The notes: generated by a model from the letters alone, not told the origin. A stretch of DNA of 64,000 bases from Arthrobacter sp. ov407 (GCF_900102895.1 NZ_FNGD01000002.1:124001-188000), one strand, 5' to 3'; positions 9,590 through 19,320 are shown, counted from the stretch's first letter. Numbers and translations are program-made.

Positions 9590-10146
9590 GTCTCTATTGT
9601 CCCCTTTTGCGCAGCTTCCAGCTCGGCAGCGGCGTGGGCTTCGCGTGTCCACATCAGGCAGCTGCGGGCGGCGAGCGCCACCACCTCCCCGCGCTGGTTC
9701 CGCCCGGTGTGCTGCATGGTCACGATGCCCTGGCCGGGGCGGGACGCGGACAGCCGTTTCCCGGTGACCACCGTCTCCGTGTACAGGGTGTCCCCGTGGT
9801 AGAGCGGGCGCGGAAAGGACACATCCGTCAGGCCCAGCTGGGCGATGATGGTGCCCTGGGTCAGCTGCGGCACGGACTGGCCCACCACGGTGGCCAGGGT
9901 GAACATCGAATTCATCAGCCGCTGGCCGAACGGCTGCCCCGCGCTCCAGGCCGCGTCGAGGTGCAGGGCCTGGGTGTTCATGGTCATGGTGGTGAACAAG
10001 ACGTTATCCGTCTCCGTGACCGTCCGGCCCGGCCGGTGGGCATAGACCACGCCCTCCTCCAGCTCATCGAAATAGAGGCCGCGCTGCTCGATCACCCGGG
10101 GGGTGCCGGCAACGGGGCTTGGGGCGGATCGGTCTGCGTCAGTCAT
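9586..10146 (-). CDS. MaoC-like (R)-specific acyl-CoA hydratase/dehydratase
   Basis: A 186-aa MaoC-family hot-dog fold protein. Such enzymes add or remove water on 2-enoyl-CoA thioesters. Visible: [27 protein letters not shown] near the N-terminus, then the hydratase region with NTQALHLD and [17 protein letters not shown]. It overlaps scoB upstream and the lyase gene downstream by ATGA. In the equivalent mycobacterial operon a MaoC protein (Rv2499c) sits beside the CitE-like lyase. I infer that this one hydrates methylglutaconyl-CoA or itaconyl-CoA to feed the lyase, replacing the crotonase-type hydratase of other bacteria. Confidence 0.85.
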   Translation of the reverse strand: MTDADRSAPSPVAGTPRVIEQRGLYFDELEEGVVYAHRPGRTVTETDNVLFTTMTMNTQALHLDAAWSAGQPFGQRLMNSMFTLATVVGQSVPQLTQGTIIAQLGLTDVSFPRPLYHGDTLYTETVVTGKRLSASRPGQGIVTMQHTGRNQRGEVVALAARSCLMWTREAHAAAELEAAQKGTIET

Positions 10147-10904
10147 ACGGTCAGTTCCTGGTCTTCCTCAAAGAGTTCGGCTCCGGTGGCGGCCACGACG
10201 TCCTCCACGGACACGTTGGGCGCCAGTTCGCGCAGCACCAGCCGGGGCGGCCCGGCGTCGGTCACGACGTCGATCACGGCGAGGTCGGTGATGATCCGGT
10301 CCACGCAGCCCTTGCCGGTCAGCGGCAGTGTGCAGGTCGGCACGATTTTCGGCCTGCCGTTGCGGTCCACGTGATCCATCATCACGATCACCTTCTTGGC
10401 CCCGAACACGAGGTCCATCGCGCCGCCCATGCCCTTGACCATCTTGCCGGGGATCATCCAGTTGGCGAGGTCGCCGTTGGCGGCGACCTCCATGGCGCCG
10501 AGCACGGCCACATCGACGTGGCCGCCCCGGATCATGCCGAAGGAGGCGGCGGAATCGAAGAACGCCGCGCCCTTGTTGACCGTGACGGTTTCCTTGCCGG
10601 CATTGATCAGGTCCGGATCGATCTCATCCTCGGCCGGGTAGGGCCCGACGCCCAGGATGCCGTTCTCCGAATGCAGCACCACCTCGACGCCGGCGGGAAT
10701 GTAGTTGGGGATCAGCGTCGGCATGCCGATGCCCAGGTTGACGTACTGGCCGTTGTGCAGTTCCTGCGCCACCCGGGCGGCGAGTTCGTTGCGGGTCCAG
10801 CCCTTGCTCTCAACACCGGCGGGGTGCTCGAGGGCGGAGCGCCGGTATTCGTGGCGCACGGCCTCGGGACGGGGCGGGGCGTCTTGGGCTTTGTTCGTTT
10901 CCAC
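10143..10904 (-). CDS. scoB: 3-oxoacid CoA-transferase subunit B
   Basis: Catalytic subunit of a two-chain CoA-transferase, typically succinyl-CoA:acetoacetate. The catalytic Glu is residue 80 in the HSENGILG motif. At 253 aa it is longer than the roughly 215-aa norm, because about 35 residues precede the family start ([12 protein letters not shown], from residue 35). A GTG at 10904 follows the scoA stop after two bases; internal starts nearer the domain are possible. It would activate the acetoacetate released by the lyase, completing leucine degradation. Confidence 0.9.
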   Translation of the reverse strand: METNKAQDAPPRPEAVRHEYRRSALEHPAGVESKGWTRNELAARVAQELHNGQYVNLGIGMPTLIPNYIPAGVEVVLHSENGILGVGPYPAEDEIDPDLINAGKETVTVNKGAAFFDSAASFGMIRGGHVDVAVLGAMEVAANGDLANWMIPGKMVKGMGGAMDLVFGAKKVIVMMDHVDRNGRPKIVPTCTLPLTGKGCVDRIITDLAVIDVVTDAGPPRLVLRELAPNVSVEDVVAATGAELFEEDQELTV

Positions 10905-10906
10905 GG

Positions 10907-11707
10907 CTATGCTCCTGCCTGCTCTGGTGACAGTTTTGGTGCGCCGGAGGCGCCGGTGGTCACTGCAACCGTCCGCTTCTCAATGCGTTTCTCGCCCTGC
11001 GGGGCCAGCACCACGCGCTGGACGAAGATCCCCGGGACGTGGACGTGCTCCGGGTCCAGCTCCCCCGGCTGCACGAGTTCCTCGACCTCGGCGATCGTGA
11101 TCTTCCCGGCCATGGCGCACAGCGGGTTGAAATTCATGGCGGTGGCGTGGAAGACCAGGTTGCCGTGCCGGTCGCCCTTCCAGGCGTGCACGAGGCCGAA
11201 GTCCGGTGTCAGCGCTTCTTCCAGCACGTAGTCGGCGCCGTGGAAGCTGCGGACTTCCTTGGGGGCGGAGGCGATCGCGACGTTGCCCTCGGCGTCGTAC
11301 TTCTGCGGCAGGCCGCCGTCGGACACCTGGGTTCCGACGCCGGCCGGGGTGTAGAAGGCGGGAATGCCGGCGCCGCCGGCGCGCAGCTTTTCGGCCAGCG
11401 TGCCCTGCGGGGTGAGGACCACCTCCAGCTCGCCGGCGAGGTACTGCCGGGCAAACTCCTTGTTCTCCCCCACGTAGGAGCTGATGGTCCGCCGGATCCG
11501 GCCGTCCTTGAGCAGGATTCCGAGGCCCCAGTCGTCGACACCGCAGTTGTTGCTGACGGTTTCCAGATCCGTGGCACCGCGCTCGTGCAGGGCGTCGATC
11601 AGGGTCACGGGGATGCCGCACAGCCCGAACCCGCCGACGGCGAGGGAGGCGCCGTCGTGGATGTCCGCGACAGCCTCGGCGGCGCTGGCAACAACTTTGT
11701 TGATCAT
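10907..11707 (-). CDS. scoA: 3-oxoacid CoA-transferase subunit A
   Basis: First subunit of the heteromeric CoA-transferase, 266 aa. The CoA-binding Gly-rich motif GGFGLCGIP is at residues 25-33, and the [10 protein letters not shown] segment lies in the C-terminal half. The ATG at 11707 has GGAAGG about seven bases upstream. It is co-transcribed with scoB, with 20 bp separating it from the acyl-CoA dehydrogenase gene before it. The transferase type (acetoacetate or oxoadipate) cannot be settled by sequence alone; the operon favours acetoacetate. Confidence 0.9.
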   Translation of the reverse strand: MINKVVASAAEAVADIHDGASLAVGGFGLCGIPVTLIDALHERGATDLETVSNNCGVDDWGLGILLKDGRIRRTISSYVGENKEFARQYLAGELEVVLTPQGTLAEKLRAGGAGIPAFYTPAGVGTQVSDGGLPQKYDAEGNVAIASAPKEVRSFHGADYVLEEALTPDFGLVHAWKGDRHGNLVFHATAMNFNPLCAMAGKITIAEVEELVQPGELDPEHVHVPGIFVQRVVLAPQGEKRIEKRTVAVTTGASGAPKLSPEQAGA

Positions 11708-11726
11708 CAGTGATCCTTCCGGCCGG

Positions 11727-12890
11727 CTACAGTCCCAGTTCGCGGGCGATCAGCATCAGCTGGACCTCCGTGGTGCCCTCGCCGACTTCAAGGATCTTGG
11801 AGTCGCGGTAGTGGCGCGCCACGGTGAAATCGTTGATGAAGCCATAGCCGCCGAACACCTGGGTGGCGTCCCGCGCGTTGTCCATGGCTGCCTCGCCTGC
11901 GACCATCTTAGCGATGGCGGCCTGCGTCTTGAACGGCTTGCCGGCCAGCATCCGGGCGGCCGCGTCGTAGTAGGCCAGGCGGGCCGTGTGGGCGCGTGCT
12001 TCCATCCGGGCGATCTTGAATGCAATGGCCTGGTACTTGCCGATGTTCTGCCCGAAGGCGCTGCGTTCCTTGGCGTATTTCACCGACTGGTCCACGCAGC
12101 CCTGGGCCGCGCCGACGGCCAGAGCCGCGATCGCGATCCGGCCCTCGTCCAGGATGGAGAGGAAGTTGGCGTAGCCGCGGCCCCGGGTGCCCAGCAGGTT
12201 TTCCTCGGGGACGTGGACGTTGTCCAGCGTCAGCGGGTGGGTGTCCGAGGCGTTCCAGCCGACCTTGTTGTAGGCCTTCTCGGCTTTGAAGCCCTTGGTG
12301 TTGGTGGGCACCAGGATGGTGGAGATTTCCTTCTTGACGCTGCCGTCCGGGCGCTCTTCCTGGCCGGTGACCGCTGTGACGGTGACAAGCTTGGTGATGT
12401 CGGTGCCGGAGTTGGTGATGAACTCCTTGTTGCCGTTGATCACCCATTCACCGCCGCCCAGCTTGGCCGTGGTCTTGGTGCCGCCGGCGTCCGAGCCGGC
12501 TTCGGGCTCGGTCAGGCCGAAGCCGGCGAGCGCCTTGCCGGAGGCCAGCAGCGGCAGCCATTCCTGCTTCTGCGCGTCGTTGCCGAAGCGGTGGATGGGC
12601 ATCGCGCCGAGGGAGACGCCGGCCTCGAGGGTGATCGCGACGGACTGGTCCACCCGGCCGAGCTGTTCCAGGGACAGGGCCAGGGCGAAGTAGTCCCCGC
12701 CCATGCCGCCGAACTCTTCCGGGAACGGCAGGCCGAACAGGCCCATGTCCGCCATCTGGGAGACGATCTCGTAGGGGAAGCTGTGTTCCGCATCGTGCTT
12801 GGCCGAGACCGGGGCAACCACGTCGTCGGCGAATTCGCGGACGGTGTCGCTAAGGATCTGGTAATCCTCGCTGAGTTCAAAATCTGTCAT
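11727..12890 (-). CDS. Acyl-CoA dehydrogenase, branched-chain type
   Basis: FAD enzyme that makes the alpha,beta double bond in an acyl-CoA, 387 aa, normal length. It shows GFGLTEPEAGSDAGG (FAD/substrate signature), a GRGYANFLSILDEGRIAIAA helix, and the C-terminal VFGGYGFINDFTVARHYRD. The catalytic-base position in LEVGEGTTEVQ is Glu371, as in short/branched and medium-chain dehydrogenases; isovaleryl-CoA dehydrogenases usually have another residue there and use a Glu elsewhere. From context the substrate is isovaleryl-CoA or 2-methyl branched acyl-CoA. ATG at 12890 with AGGAG upstream. It sits 150 bp after the carboxylase, longer than the other gaps in this operon. Confidence 0.9.
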   Translation of the reverse strand: MTDFELSEDYQILSDTVREFADDVVAPVSAKHDAEHSFPYEIVSQMADMGLFGLPFPEEFGGMGGDYFALALSLEQLGRVDQSVAITLEAGVSLGAMPIHRFGNDAQKQEWLPLLASGKALAGFGLTEPEAGSDAGGTKTTAKLGGGEWVINGNKEFITNSGTDITKLVTVTAVTGQEERPDGSVKKEISTILVPTNTKGFKAEKAYNKVGWNASDTHPLTLDNVHVPEENLLGTRGRGYANFLSILDEGRIAIAALAVGAAQGCVDQSVKYAKERSAFGQNIGKYQAIAFKIARMEARAHTARLAYYDAAARMLAGKPFKTQAAIAKMVAGEAAMDNARDATQVFGGYGFINDFTVARHYRDSKILEVGEGTTEVQLMLIARELGL

Positions 12891-13040
12891 GGGGATGACT
12901 CCTGTGTCTGAGGTACTTCTGTGGTCTGTAAATAAGGGGTGTTGGCTGAGCTGTGTTCAAAAAAGCGGTGTTCAAAACAGCTGGGGATCAGTAACCGGCG
13001 GTGACTCCGCCTGCGTCAGTCCTGCGTCAGTACGGTGGGT

Positions 13041-15227
13041 TCATTCGGCCGCGCCCATCGCGATGACCTCTTCCTCGATCGTGTCCTCGGCTTTCGAAGG
13101 TTCAGTCGGGACAGCCGGGTGGATCGTCGCCAGCACCTGGTCTGCCTTGACGAGGTCGCCGGAACCGACGCTGATGTGGACGGTTCCGTCGAGGGGCGCC
13201 ACGAGCTGGTGCTCCATCTTCATCGCCTCCACGGAGAGCAGGACCTGGCCGGCCTCCACAGTGTCACCGTTGCCGACGGACACGGATACCACGGTGCCGG
13301 GCATCGGCGAGCGCACCGCCGGGTCGGCGGCGCCTTCCTCGCGTTCGATCGCGGCCAGCACCCGGGCGAGCCGAGTCTCCCGGGTGAGCACCTCGAGGCG
13401 GCAGGACCAGCCCTCGTTGCCGAGGAACACTTCCGTTGGCATCGGGTTGCCGGGGCCAGGGGGGACGGGCCCGCGGGGGACCGGCACGAGCGCGTAACTG
13501 CGGGATTCGTCGCCCAGAGTCAACTCCGCCCGGCCTCGCTTGGTGGACCGAAATGATGCCGAGCGTCGCGGGCCGCCGTCGACGGCCACAGTCGCCGTCC
13601 CCCGCGCCAACGAGCCGGACACCTCCACCGTGGCGATACCGCCACCGGGGGTCCCCAGGCTGATCCGGCGCGGGGCAGCTGCACCGAGCCTCCACCCGTT
13701 AGCGAGATGCCAAGGGCCCGTCCCGGCGTCCTGCATTTCATGCTCATGCATCGCGGCGGCGAAGACGGCAACAGCGGCCACCTCGAAGTCGCCCGCATGC
13801 CGGAAGCTGAACTCCGGCATTTTCCGTTCGATCAGGCCGGTGTCGAGCCGTCCGGCGCGGACGTCGGCGTCGTTGATCAGCAGCCGCAGGTATTCGACGT
13901 TGGTGTCGATGCCCAGCGCGGTATACCCGGCGAGCGCCTCATCGAGGGTGTCCAAAGCCTCCGCCCGGTCCTCGCCCCACGCGATGACCTTGGAAATCAT
14001 CGGGTCGTAGCTGCTGGAGATTTGGAGGCCCTCCAGCAGGGCCGAGTCGACACGGACCTTGCCACTCGCGGTGTCGGGCAGTTCGTCCAGCAGCACGACC
14101 TGTCCGATGGACGGCAGGAAGTTCTTCTCCGGGACCTCGGCGTAGACCCGTGCCTCCACCGAGTGGCCGGTAAGGACGACGTCGGCCTGGGTCACCGTGA
14201 GTTCCTCGCCGGCGGCGATACGCACCTGCCACTCGACGAGGTCGATGCCGGTGACCATCTCGGTGACGGGGTGCTCGACCTGAAGGCGGGTGTTCATCTC
14301 CATGAAGAAGAACTCGTCCGGGGCATTGTCCGAGACCAGGAATTCCACGGTGCCGGCGCCGGAGTAGTTGACACTGCGTGCGGCGTTGCAGGCGGCCTCG
14401 CCCAGACGGGCCCGGATTTCCGCGCCGTCGGGCAGGGATTCCAGCAACGGGGACGGCGCCTCCTCGATGACCTTCTGGTGGCGGCGCTGCAGCGAGCACT
14501 CGCGCTCCCCCAGATGAATGACGTTGCCGTGGTTGTCCGCGAGGACCTGGACTTCGATGTGCCGCGGGGTGAGCACGAGCCGTTCCAGGAACAAAGTGTC
14601 GTCGCCGAAGGCACTCGCGGCGACCCGGCGGGCGGTGGCCAGGGTGGATTCCAAGTCTTCGGGCCGCTCCACGATGTGCATGCCCTTCCCGCCGCCGCCG
14701 GCGGAGGGCTTGATCAGCAGCGGGAACCCGACGCCGGCCGCGGCCTCGATCAGCTGCGCGTCGGTCATGCCGGGTTCGGCGATGCCCGGCACCACGGGGA
14801 CGCCGTAGCCGGTGACGTGGTTCTTGGAGCGGATCTTGTCGCCCATGACGTTGAGGGATTCGACGCCGGGGCCGATGAACGTGATCCCGGCGTCCTGAAG
14901 GGCGCGGGCGAAGTCGACGTTCTCGCTCAGGAAGCCGTAGCCCGGGTGCACGGCCTCGGCGCCGGTATCGCGGCAGGCCTTCAGGATTGCCTCGATCTTA
15001 AGGTAGCTCTCGGTGGCGGCGGCCGGGCCGATCCGGACCGCGACGTCGGCTTCCCGCACGTGCCGGGCGTCGGCGTCGGCGTCGGAATATACGGCGACCG
15101 AACGGATTCCCAGGGCGCGCAGGGTCCGGATGACGCGGCAGGCGATCTCGCCGCGGTTGGCGACCAGGACGGTGCCGAACAGGGGCTTCTGGAGTGTCGA
15201 AGGTGCAGGAGACAAAGAAATAGTCAC
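13041..15227 (-). CDS. Acyl-CoA carboxylase alpha subunit (biotin carboxylase + biotin carrier)
   Basis: Biotin-dependent carboxylase chain of 728 aa. The biotin carboxylase N-domain carries HPGYGFLSEN (94-103), the ATP-grasp loop GGGGKGMHIV starts at 177, and the C-terminal biotinyl domain holds biotin on Lys670 (EAMKMEH). The Glu-rich tail after the carrier domain is unremarkable. It starts with GTG at 15227, eight bases after the beta-subunit stop. With the 535-aa carboxyltransferase next to it, the pair fits methylcrotonoyl-CoA carboxylase of leucine degradation. Propionyl- or geranyl-CoA specificity is possible, but the operon supports methylcrotonoyl-CoA. Confidence 0.92.
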   Translation of the reverse strand: MTISLSPAPSTLQKPLFGTVLVANRGEIACRVIRTLRALGIRSVAVYSDADADARHVREADVAVRIGPAAATESYLKIEAILKACRDTGAEAVHPGYGFLSENVDFARALQDAGITFIGPGVESLNVMGDKIRSKNHVTGYGVPVVPGIAEPGMTDAQLIEAAAGVGFPLLIKPSAGGGGKGMHIVERPEDLESTLATARRVAASAFGDDTLFLERLVLTPRHIEVQVLADNHGNVIHLGERECSLQRRHQKVIEEAPSPLLESLPDGAEIRARLGEAACNAARSVNYSGAGTVEFLVSDNAPDEFFFMEMNTRLQVEHPVTEMVTGIDLVEWQVRIAAGEELTVTQADVVLTGHSVEARVYAEVPEKNFLPSIGQVVLLDELPDTASGKVRVDSALLEGLQISSSYDPMISKVIAWGEDRAEALDTLDEALAGYTALGIDTNVEYLRLLINDADVRAGRLDTGLIERKMPEFSFRHAGDFEVAAVAVFAAAMHEHEMQDAGTGPWHLANGWRLGAAAPRRISLGTPGGGIATVEVSGSLARGTATVAVDGGPRRSASFRSTKRGRAELTLGDESRSYALVPVPRGPVPPGPGNPMPTEVFLGNEGWSCRLEVLTRETRLARVLAAIEREEGAADPAVRSPMPGTVVSVSVGNGDTVEAGQVLLSVEAMKMEHQLVAPLDGTVHISVGSGDLVKADQVLATIHPAVPTEPSKAEDTIEEEVIAMGAAE

Positions 15228-15234
15228 AGCTGGC

Positions 15235-16842
15235 TCACATCCGGAACAGGCCGAAGGAGGTCTCCGGCAGTGGGGTGCGGGAGACGACGTCGAGCGCCAG
15301 TCCCAGGACGGTGCGGGTGTCCGCGGGGTCGATCACGCCGTCGTCCCAGAGGCGGGCGGTGGAGTAGTAGGGGCTGCCTTGGTCCTCGTACTGGGCCTTG
15401 ATCGGGGCCTTGAACGCTTCCTCGTCCGCGGCGGACCATTCCTCGCCGCGGGCCTCGTACTGGTCCCGCTTCACGGTGGCGAGCACGCTGGAGGCCTGGT
15501 TGCCGCCCATCACGGAGATCCGCGACGCGGGCCACATCCACAGGAAGCGCGGCGAGTAGGCCCGCCCGCACATCGAGTAGTTGCCGGCGCCGAAGGACCC
15601 GCCGATCACCACCGTGAGCTTGGGGACCCGGGCGGTCGCGACGGCCGTGACCATCTTGGCGCCGTTCTTGGCGATGCCGCCCTGCTCGTAGTCTTTGCCG
15701 ACCATGAAGCCGGAAAGGTTCTGCAGGAAGATCAGCGGGATGCCGCGCTGATCGCACAGTTCGATGAAGTGCGCGCCCTTGAGCGAGGACTCGCTGAACA
15801 GCACTCCGTTGTTGGCCACGATGCCCACCGGGTGGCCATGCAGCTTCGCGAAGCCCGTGACCAGGGTGGTGCCGTAGTTCTTCTTGAACTCGTGGAACTT
15901 GCTGCCGTCCACCAGCCGGGCGATGACTTCGCGCACGTCGTACTGGGCGTTGACGTCCGTGGGAACGGCGCCGTAGAGCTCGTCCGGGTCGGCGACGGGT
16001 TCGACGGCGGTGTCCACGTCCCAGACGGGCGCGGAAGGCTTCGGCAGGGTGGAGACGATGTCCCGGACGATCTGGAGGGCGTGCTCATCGTTCTCGGCCA
16101 GGTGGTCCGTGACCCCGGAGATCTTCGAGTGCACGTCGCCGCCGCCAAGTTCCTCCGCCGTGACGATTTCGCCGATCGCGGCCTTCACCAGCGGCGGGCC
16201 GCCCAGGAAGATGGTGCCCTGGTTACGGACAATCACGGTCTCATCGCTCATCGCGGGGACATACGCGCCGCCGGCGGTGCAGGAGCCCATCACGGAGGCG
16301 ATCTGCGGGATCTTCGCCGCGGACATCCTCGCCTGGTTGAAGAAGATCCGGCCGAAGTGCTCCTTGTCCGGGAAGACCTCGTCCTGTTTGGGCAGGAACG
16401 CGCCGCCGGAATCCACGAGATAGATGCAGGGCAGCCGGTTCTCCAGGGCGATTTCCTGCGCGCGGAGATGCTTCTTCACCGTCATCGGATAGTACGTGCC
16501 GCCCTTGACCGTGGCGTCGTTGGAAATGACCAGCACCTGCCGGCCGTGCACCAGGCCGATTCCGGCGATGACGCCGGCGCCGGGAGAGTCGCCGTCGTAC
16601 ATGCCGTCCGCCGCGAGCGGGGCGATCTCCAGGAACGGGCTGCCGTCATCGAGCAGCCGGTCGATGCGTTCGCGCGGCAGGAGTTTGCCGCGCGCCACGT
16701 GGCGTTCCCGGGACTTTGCCGGCCCGCCCAGCGCTGCGGCGGCGAGCCGTTCCCTCAACTCCCCGGCCAGCCCCAGCTGGGCCTCCCGGTTCGCGGCATA
16801 CGCTGTGCTCATCGCATCCACCCGGCTGGCGATTGTCTCCAT
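15235..16842 (-). CDS. Acyl-CoA carboxylase beta subunit (carboxyltransferase, MccB-like)
   Basis: Transfers the carboxyl group from biotin to the acyl-CoA. 535 aa. Both crotonase-fold halves are present: [20 protein letters not shown] and [21 protein letters not shown] in the N-half, [17 protein letters not shown] as the acyl-CoA oxyanion segment, and [21 protein letters not shown] in the C-half. The [18 protein letters not shown] stretch is typical of methylcrotonoyl-CoA carboxylases. The frame opens upstream to 16887, but the ATG at 16842 (METIASR) with GGAAG before it fits the family start. First gene of the operon; paired operator-like repeats lie at 16904-16948. Confidence 0.92.
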   Translation of the reverse strand: METIASRVDAMSTAYAANREAQLGLAGELRERLAAAALGGPAKSRERHVARGKLLPRERIDRLLDDGSPFLEIAPLAADGMYDGDSPGAGVIAGIGLVHGRQVLVISNDATVKGGTYYPMTVKKHLRAQEIALENRLPCIYLVDSGGAFLPKQDEVFPDKEHFGRIFFNQARMSAAKIPQIASVMGSCTAGGAYVPAMSDETVIVRNQGTIFLGGPPLVKAAIGEIVTAEELGGGDVHSKISGVTDHLAENDEHALQIVRDIVSTLPKPSAPVWDVDTAVEPVADPDELYGAVPTDVNAQYDVREVIARLVDGSKFHEFKKNYGTTLVTGFAKLHGHPVGIVANNGVLFSESSLKGAHFIELCDQRGIPLIFLQNLSGFMVGKDYEQGGIAKNGAKMVTAVATARVPKLTVVIGGSFGAGNYSMCGRAYSPRFLWMWPASRISVMGGNQASSVLATVKRDQYEARGEEWSAADEEAFKAPIKAQYEDQGSPYYSTARLWDDGVIDPADTRTVLGLALDVVSRTPLPETSFGLFRM

Positions 16843-16903
16843 TGACTGCTTCCGTTCCCTGACCTGCGTGCCGGACCGGCAACTCAAGCCGCCCGGCTAT
16901 TTC

Positions 16904-16948
16904 GGTTAGTACCGCATAACTGAGATTTAGGTTAGTCTCTATTAACTG
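16904..16948. promoter_or_regulatory. Tandem operator repeats GGTTAGT-N6-TAACTG (two copies)
   Basis: Copy 1 is 16904-16922 and copy 2 is 16930-16948, a 26-bp repeat distance. Each contains the inverted half sites GTTA and TAAC. They lie between the carboxylase operon and the divergent TetR gene, the expected place for that repressor's operators. Confidence 0.6.
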
Positions 16949-16991
16949 TGATGTCCAACACAGGGATCATTCGCAACGAGGGGATGCGCCG

Positions 16992-17693
16992 GTGACCGAG
17001 CCCAGCCAGACCGCCCAGCTTCCGCCAGTCCAGGCCGCCTCCACCCCGGCCGCCTCCACCCCGGCCCCCTCTACCCCGGCCCCTTCTACACAGCGCAGCC
17101 AGGCCAAGGCGAACAGACGGCAGGCTCTCTTGTCCGCCGCCGCTGCGCTCTTCGCCCTCGAGGGCTTCAACCGCGTGTCCCTGGAGGATCTGGGGGCCGC
17201 GGCCGGTGTCAGCGGGCCGGCGGTCTACCGCCACTTCGCCGGCAAGCAGGCCGTCCTCGGCGCGCTGCTGCTCAGTGTCAGCAAGGACCTGCTCGACGGC
17301 GGCCGCAAGGTGGTGGCAGATTCCGAGGGCGCCCTGGCCGCCTTGGGCGGGCTCGTGGCTTTCCACGTCGACTTTGCCCTGAGCAATCTGGACGTCATCC
17401 GGGTCCAGGACCAGGACTTCAGCAACCTGGCCGGCGAGGACCAGGCCGAGGTCCGCACGCTCCAGCGCAACTACGTTGAACTCTGGGTGGACGTGCTGGC
17501 CGGGCTGCACGAGGGCACGGAGGCCGCCGAACTGCGGATGCGGGCACATGCCACCTTCGGCCTGATCAACTCGACCCCGCACTCGGTGCGCAGCCACGGG
17601 CGCCGGATCGGCGTCCGCCGCGCCAGGCCGCTGCTGGAGAGCATGGCGCTGGCCGCGCTCATGGCTCCGGCCGCGCCCGAGCCGCTCGACTAA
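16992..17693 (+). CDS. TetR family transcriptional regulator
   Basis: A 233-aa repressor-like protein. An N-terminal Ser/Thr/Pro/Ala tail, encoded by near-identical short repeats (STPA units, about residues 16-34), precedes the DNA-binding domain (RRQALLSAAAALFALEGF, then VSLEDLGAAAGVSGPAVYRHFAGKQAVL, about 40-90). The C-terminal ligand domain resembles regulators of branched-chain acyl-CoA degradation operons. The GTG at 16992 has GAGGGG eight bases upstream. It is divergent from the carboxylase operon and probably represses it until an acyl-CoA binds. A TetR gene also flanks the matching mycobacterial operon. Confidence 0.88.
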   Translation: MTEPSQTAQLPPVQAASTPAASTPAPSTPAPSTQRSQAKANRRQALLSAAAALFALEGFNRVSLEDLGAAAGVSGPAVYRHFAGKQAVLGALLLSVSKDLLDGGRKVVADSEGALAALGGLVAFHVDFALSNLDVIRVQDQDFSNLAGEDQAEVRTLQRNYVELWVDVLAGLHEGTEAAELRMRAHATFGLINSTPHSVRSHGRRIGVRRARPLLESMALAALMAPAAPEPLD

Positions 17694-17725
17694 GCAACTC
17701 CCGCACGTCTCCACCCACGGCGCAT

Positions 17726-17801
17726 TCCGGGGGCACTTTGGCGCGGACACGCCGTGAACCGGGGCCCCGCCGTCGAAGATTGCCCTCAAAGTGCCCCCGG
17801 A
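17726..17801. repeat. 76-bp element with perfect 15-bp inverted ends
   Basis: TCCGGGGGCACTTTG (17726-17740) is exactly reversed at 17787-17801, enclosing 46 bp that contain no gene. It resembles the inverted-repeat element at 63698-63764 in layout and in the CGGGG-CACTT motif at the arm. Confidence 0.55.
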
Positions 17802-17835
17802 CGGAAACCACCCCGCCCACAAAACACTGCGCACA

Positions 17836-17885
17836 ACAACTCTGCCGGCCACCCCTCCTTTGCGGGAAGGGCAGCCGGCAGTTGT
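17836..17885. terminator. Hairpin between tetR and bkdC
   Basis: CAAC..TGCCGGC at 17837-17849 pairs with GCCGGCA-GTTG at 17874-17884 with a small bulge. It lies between converging genes and immediately precedes the bkdC stop. Confidence 0.5.
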
Positions 17886-17898
17886 GAGCTGGGCGTGC

Positions 17899-19320
17899 TT
17901 AGACCATCGCGAGGACCATGCCCGGATCGGCCAGCATGGCGCCGAGGTCCTGGAGGAATCGCGAGCCCTGTTCGCCGTCGACCAAACGGTGGTCGAACGA
18001 GAGGCTGAGCGTCATGACCTGGCGCAGGGCAACCTCGTCCTGGTACTCCCACGGCATCTTCCGGACCGCGCCGAGGGCCAGGATGGCTGCCTCGCCCGGG
18101 TTCAGGATCGGCGTGCCGGCGTCAATGCCGAAGACGCCGATGTTCGTGATGGAGATCGTGCCGCCGGAGAGTGCCTCGGGGCCGGTCTTTCCGGCCCGGG
18201 CCGTGTCCGTCAGTTCCGTCAGGGCGGAGGAGAGTTCCATGAGGGACATCCGGTCCGCGTCCTTGATGTTCGGAACCGTCAGCCCCCGCGGGGTCGCGGC
18301 CGCGATGCCCAGGTTCACGTAGTTGAACTGCACGATCTCCTGGTTGGCCTCGTCCCACCGGGCGTTGAGCGTCGGGTGGTTGCGCAGCGCGATCAGCACG
18401 GCCTTGGACACCAGCGTCAGCGGCGTCAGCTTGTACCCGGCGAAGGCGCGGCTGGCCTTGAGCCGGGCCAGCAGCTCCATCGTGGGCGTGACGTCGATGG
18501 TCAGGAACTCCGTGACGTGCGGTGCGGTGAAGGCACTGGCCACCATGGCGGCAGCCGTGAACTTCCGCACGCCCTTGATCGGGGTGCGGGTCTCCCGCTC
18601 GCCACGGGCCTGGACAAGCCCGGTGGCCTGCGCTGGGGCGCCGGCGAGCTCCTGGGCGGCTGCGGGCAGGTCCCCGCCGCCGACGAAGTTCCGGACATCG
18701 TCTCGGGTGATGAGCCCGTGTTCCCCCGTGCCGGTCACGGCCACGAGGTCAACACCGAGATCCTTGGCCAGCTTGCGCACCGGCGGCGTGGACCGCGGAC
18801 GCTCCCCCGGCACGGATGCGGCCGGCTTGGATTCAACCGGCTTGGATTCAACCGGCTTGGATTCAACCTGCATGGATTCAACCGGCTCAGCAGCGCGGAC
18901 CGGCGCAACCGGCACCGGCTCGGCAGCGACGGAAGCCGCCGCCGGGGCCGCGAACGTGCGGGTGCGGCGGGCGGGCCGGCCGGAGGCTTCGAGGACGGCG
19001 CCGTAGCCCACGAGGTTCGGCTCACGCTTGCCGGCTGCCGCGTCAGGCGCGGAACCGCCGGCGCCGTCGTCCTCAATCTCGAAGGAGACGATCGGCTTGC
19101 CGACCTCGACGACGGTGCCGGGTTGTTCGTGCAAGGCCGCGACCACGCCGGCGAACGGCGAGGGCAACTCGACGACGGCCTTGGCCGTCTCCACCTCGGC
19201 GATGATCTGGTTGAGGGTGACGGTGTCCCCCACCGCGACCTTCCAGGCGACGATTTCCGATTCGGTCAGTCCTTCGCCGAGGTCCGGCAGCCTGAATTCC
19301 TTGATCATTGTGGCGCTCAT
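17899..19320 (-). CDS. bkdC: Branched-chain 2-oxoacid dehydrogenase E2, dihydrolipoamide acyltransferase
   Basis: Core acyltransferase of the 2-oxoacid dehydrogenase complex, 473 aa. Order: one lipoyl domain with lipoyl-Lys47 (ETAKA), a flexible linker, an E1/E3-binding domain (VRKLAKDLGVDLVAVTGTGE), a second Ala-rich linker, and the catalytic domain ending in SFDHRLVDG with active His444. The first linker contains the pentapeptide ESKPV repeated from a 15-bp DNA unit. The start overlaps the bkdB stop (ATGA); a second ATG four codons in is an alternative. Last gene of a bkdABC operon. No E3 gene is nearby, so it must borrow E3 from elsewhere. Confidence 0.92.
   Translation of the reverse strand: MSATMIKEFRLPDLGEGLTESEIVAWKVAVGDTVTLNQIIAEVETAKAVVELPSPFAGVVAALHEQPGTVVEVGKPIVSFEIEDDGAGGSAPDAAAGKREPNLVGYGAVLEASGRPARRTRTFAAPAAASVAAEPVPVAPVRAAEPVESMQVESKPVESKPVESKPAASVPGERPRSTPPVRKLAKDLGVDLVAVTGTGEHGLITRDDVRNFVGGGDLPAAAQELAGAPAQATGLVQARGERETRTPIKGVRKFTAAAMVASAFTAPHVTEFLTIDVTPTMELLARLKASRAFAGYKLTPLTLVSKAVLIALRNHPTLNARWDEANQEIVQFNYVNLGIAAATPRGLTVPNIKDADRMSLMELSSALTELTDTARAGKTGPEALSGGTISITNIGVFGIDAGTPILNPGEAAILALGAVRKMPWEYQDEVALRQVMTLSLSFDHRLVDGEQGSRFLQDLGAMLADPGMVLAMV
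18822..18881 (-). repeat. 15-bp tandem repeats (4 units) inside bkdC
   Basis: Three exact units CCGGCTTGGATTCAA (18822-18866) and one variant (18867-18881). Being a multiple of three, they encode in-frame Glu-Ser-Lys-Pro-Val repeats in the interdomain linker. Length variation between strains is likely. Confidence 0.85.
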
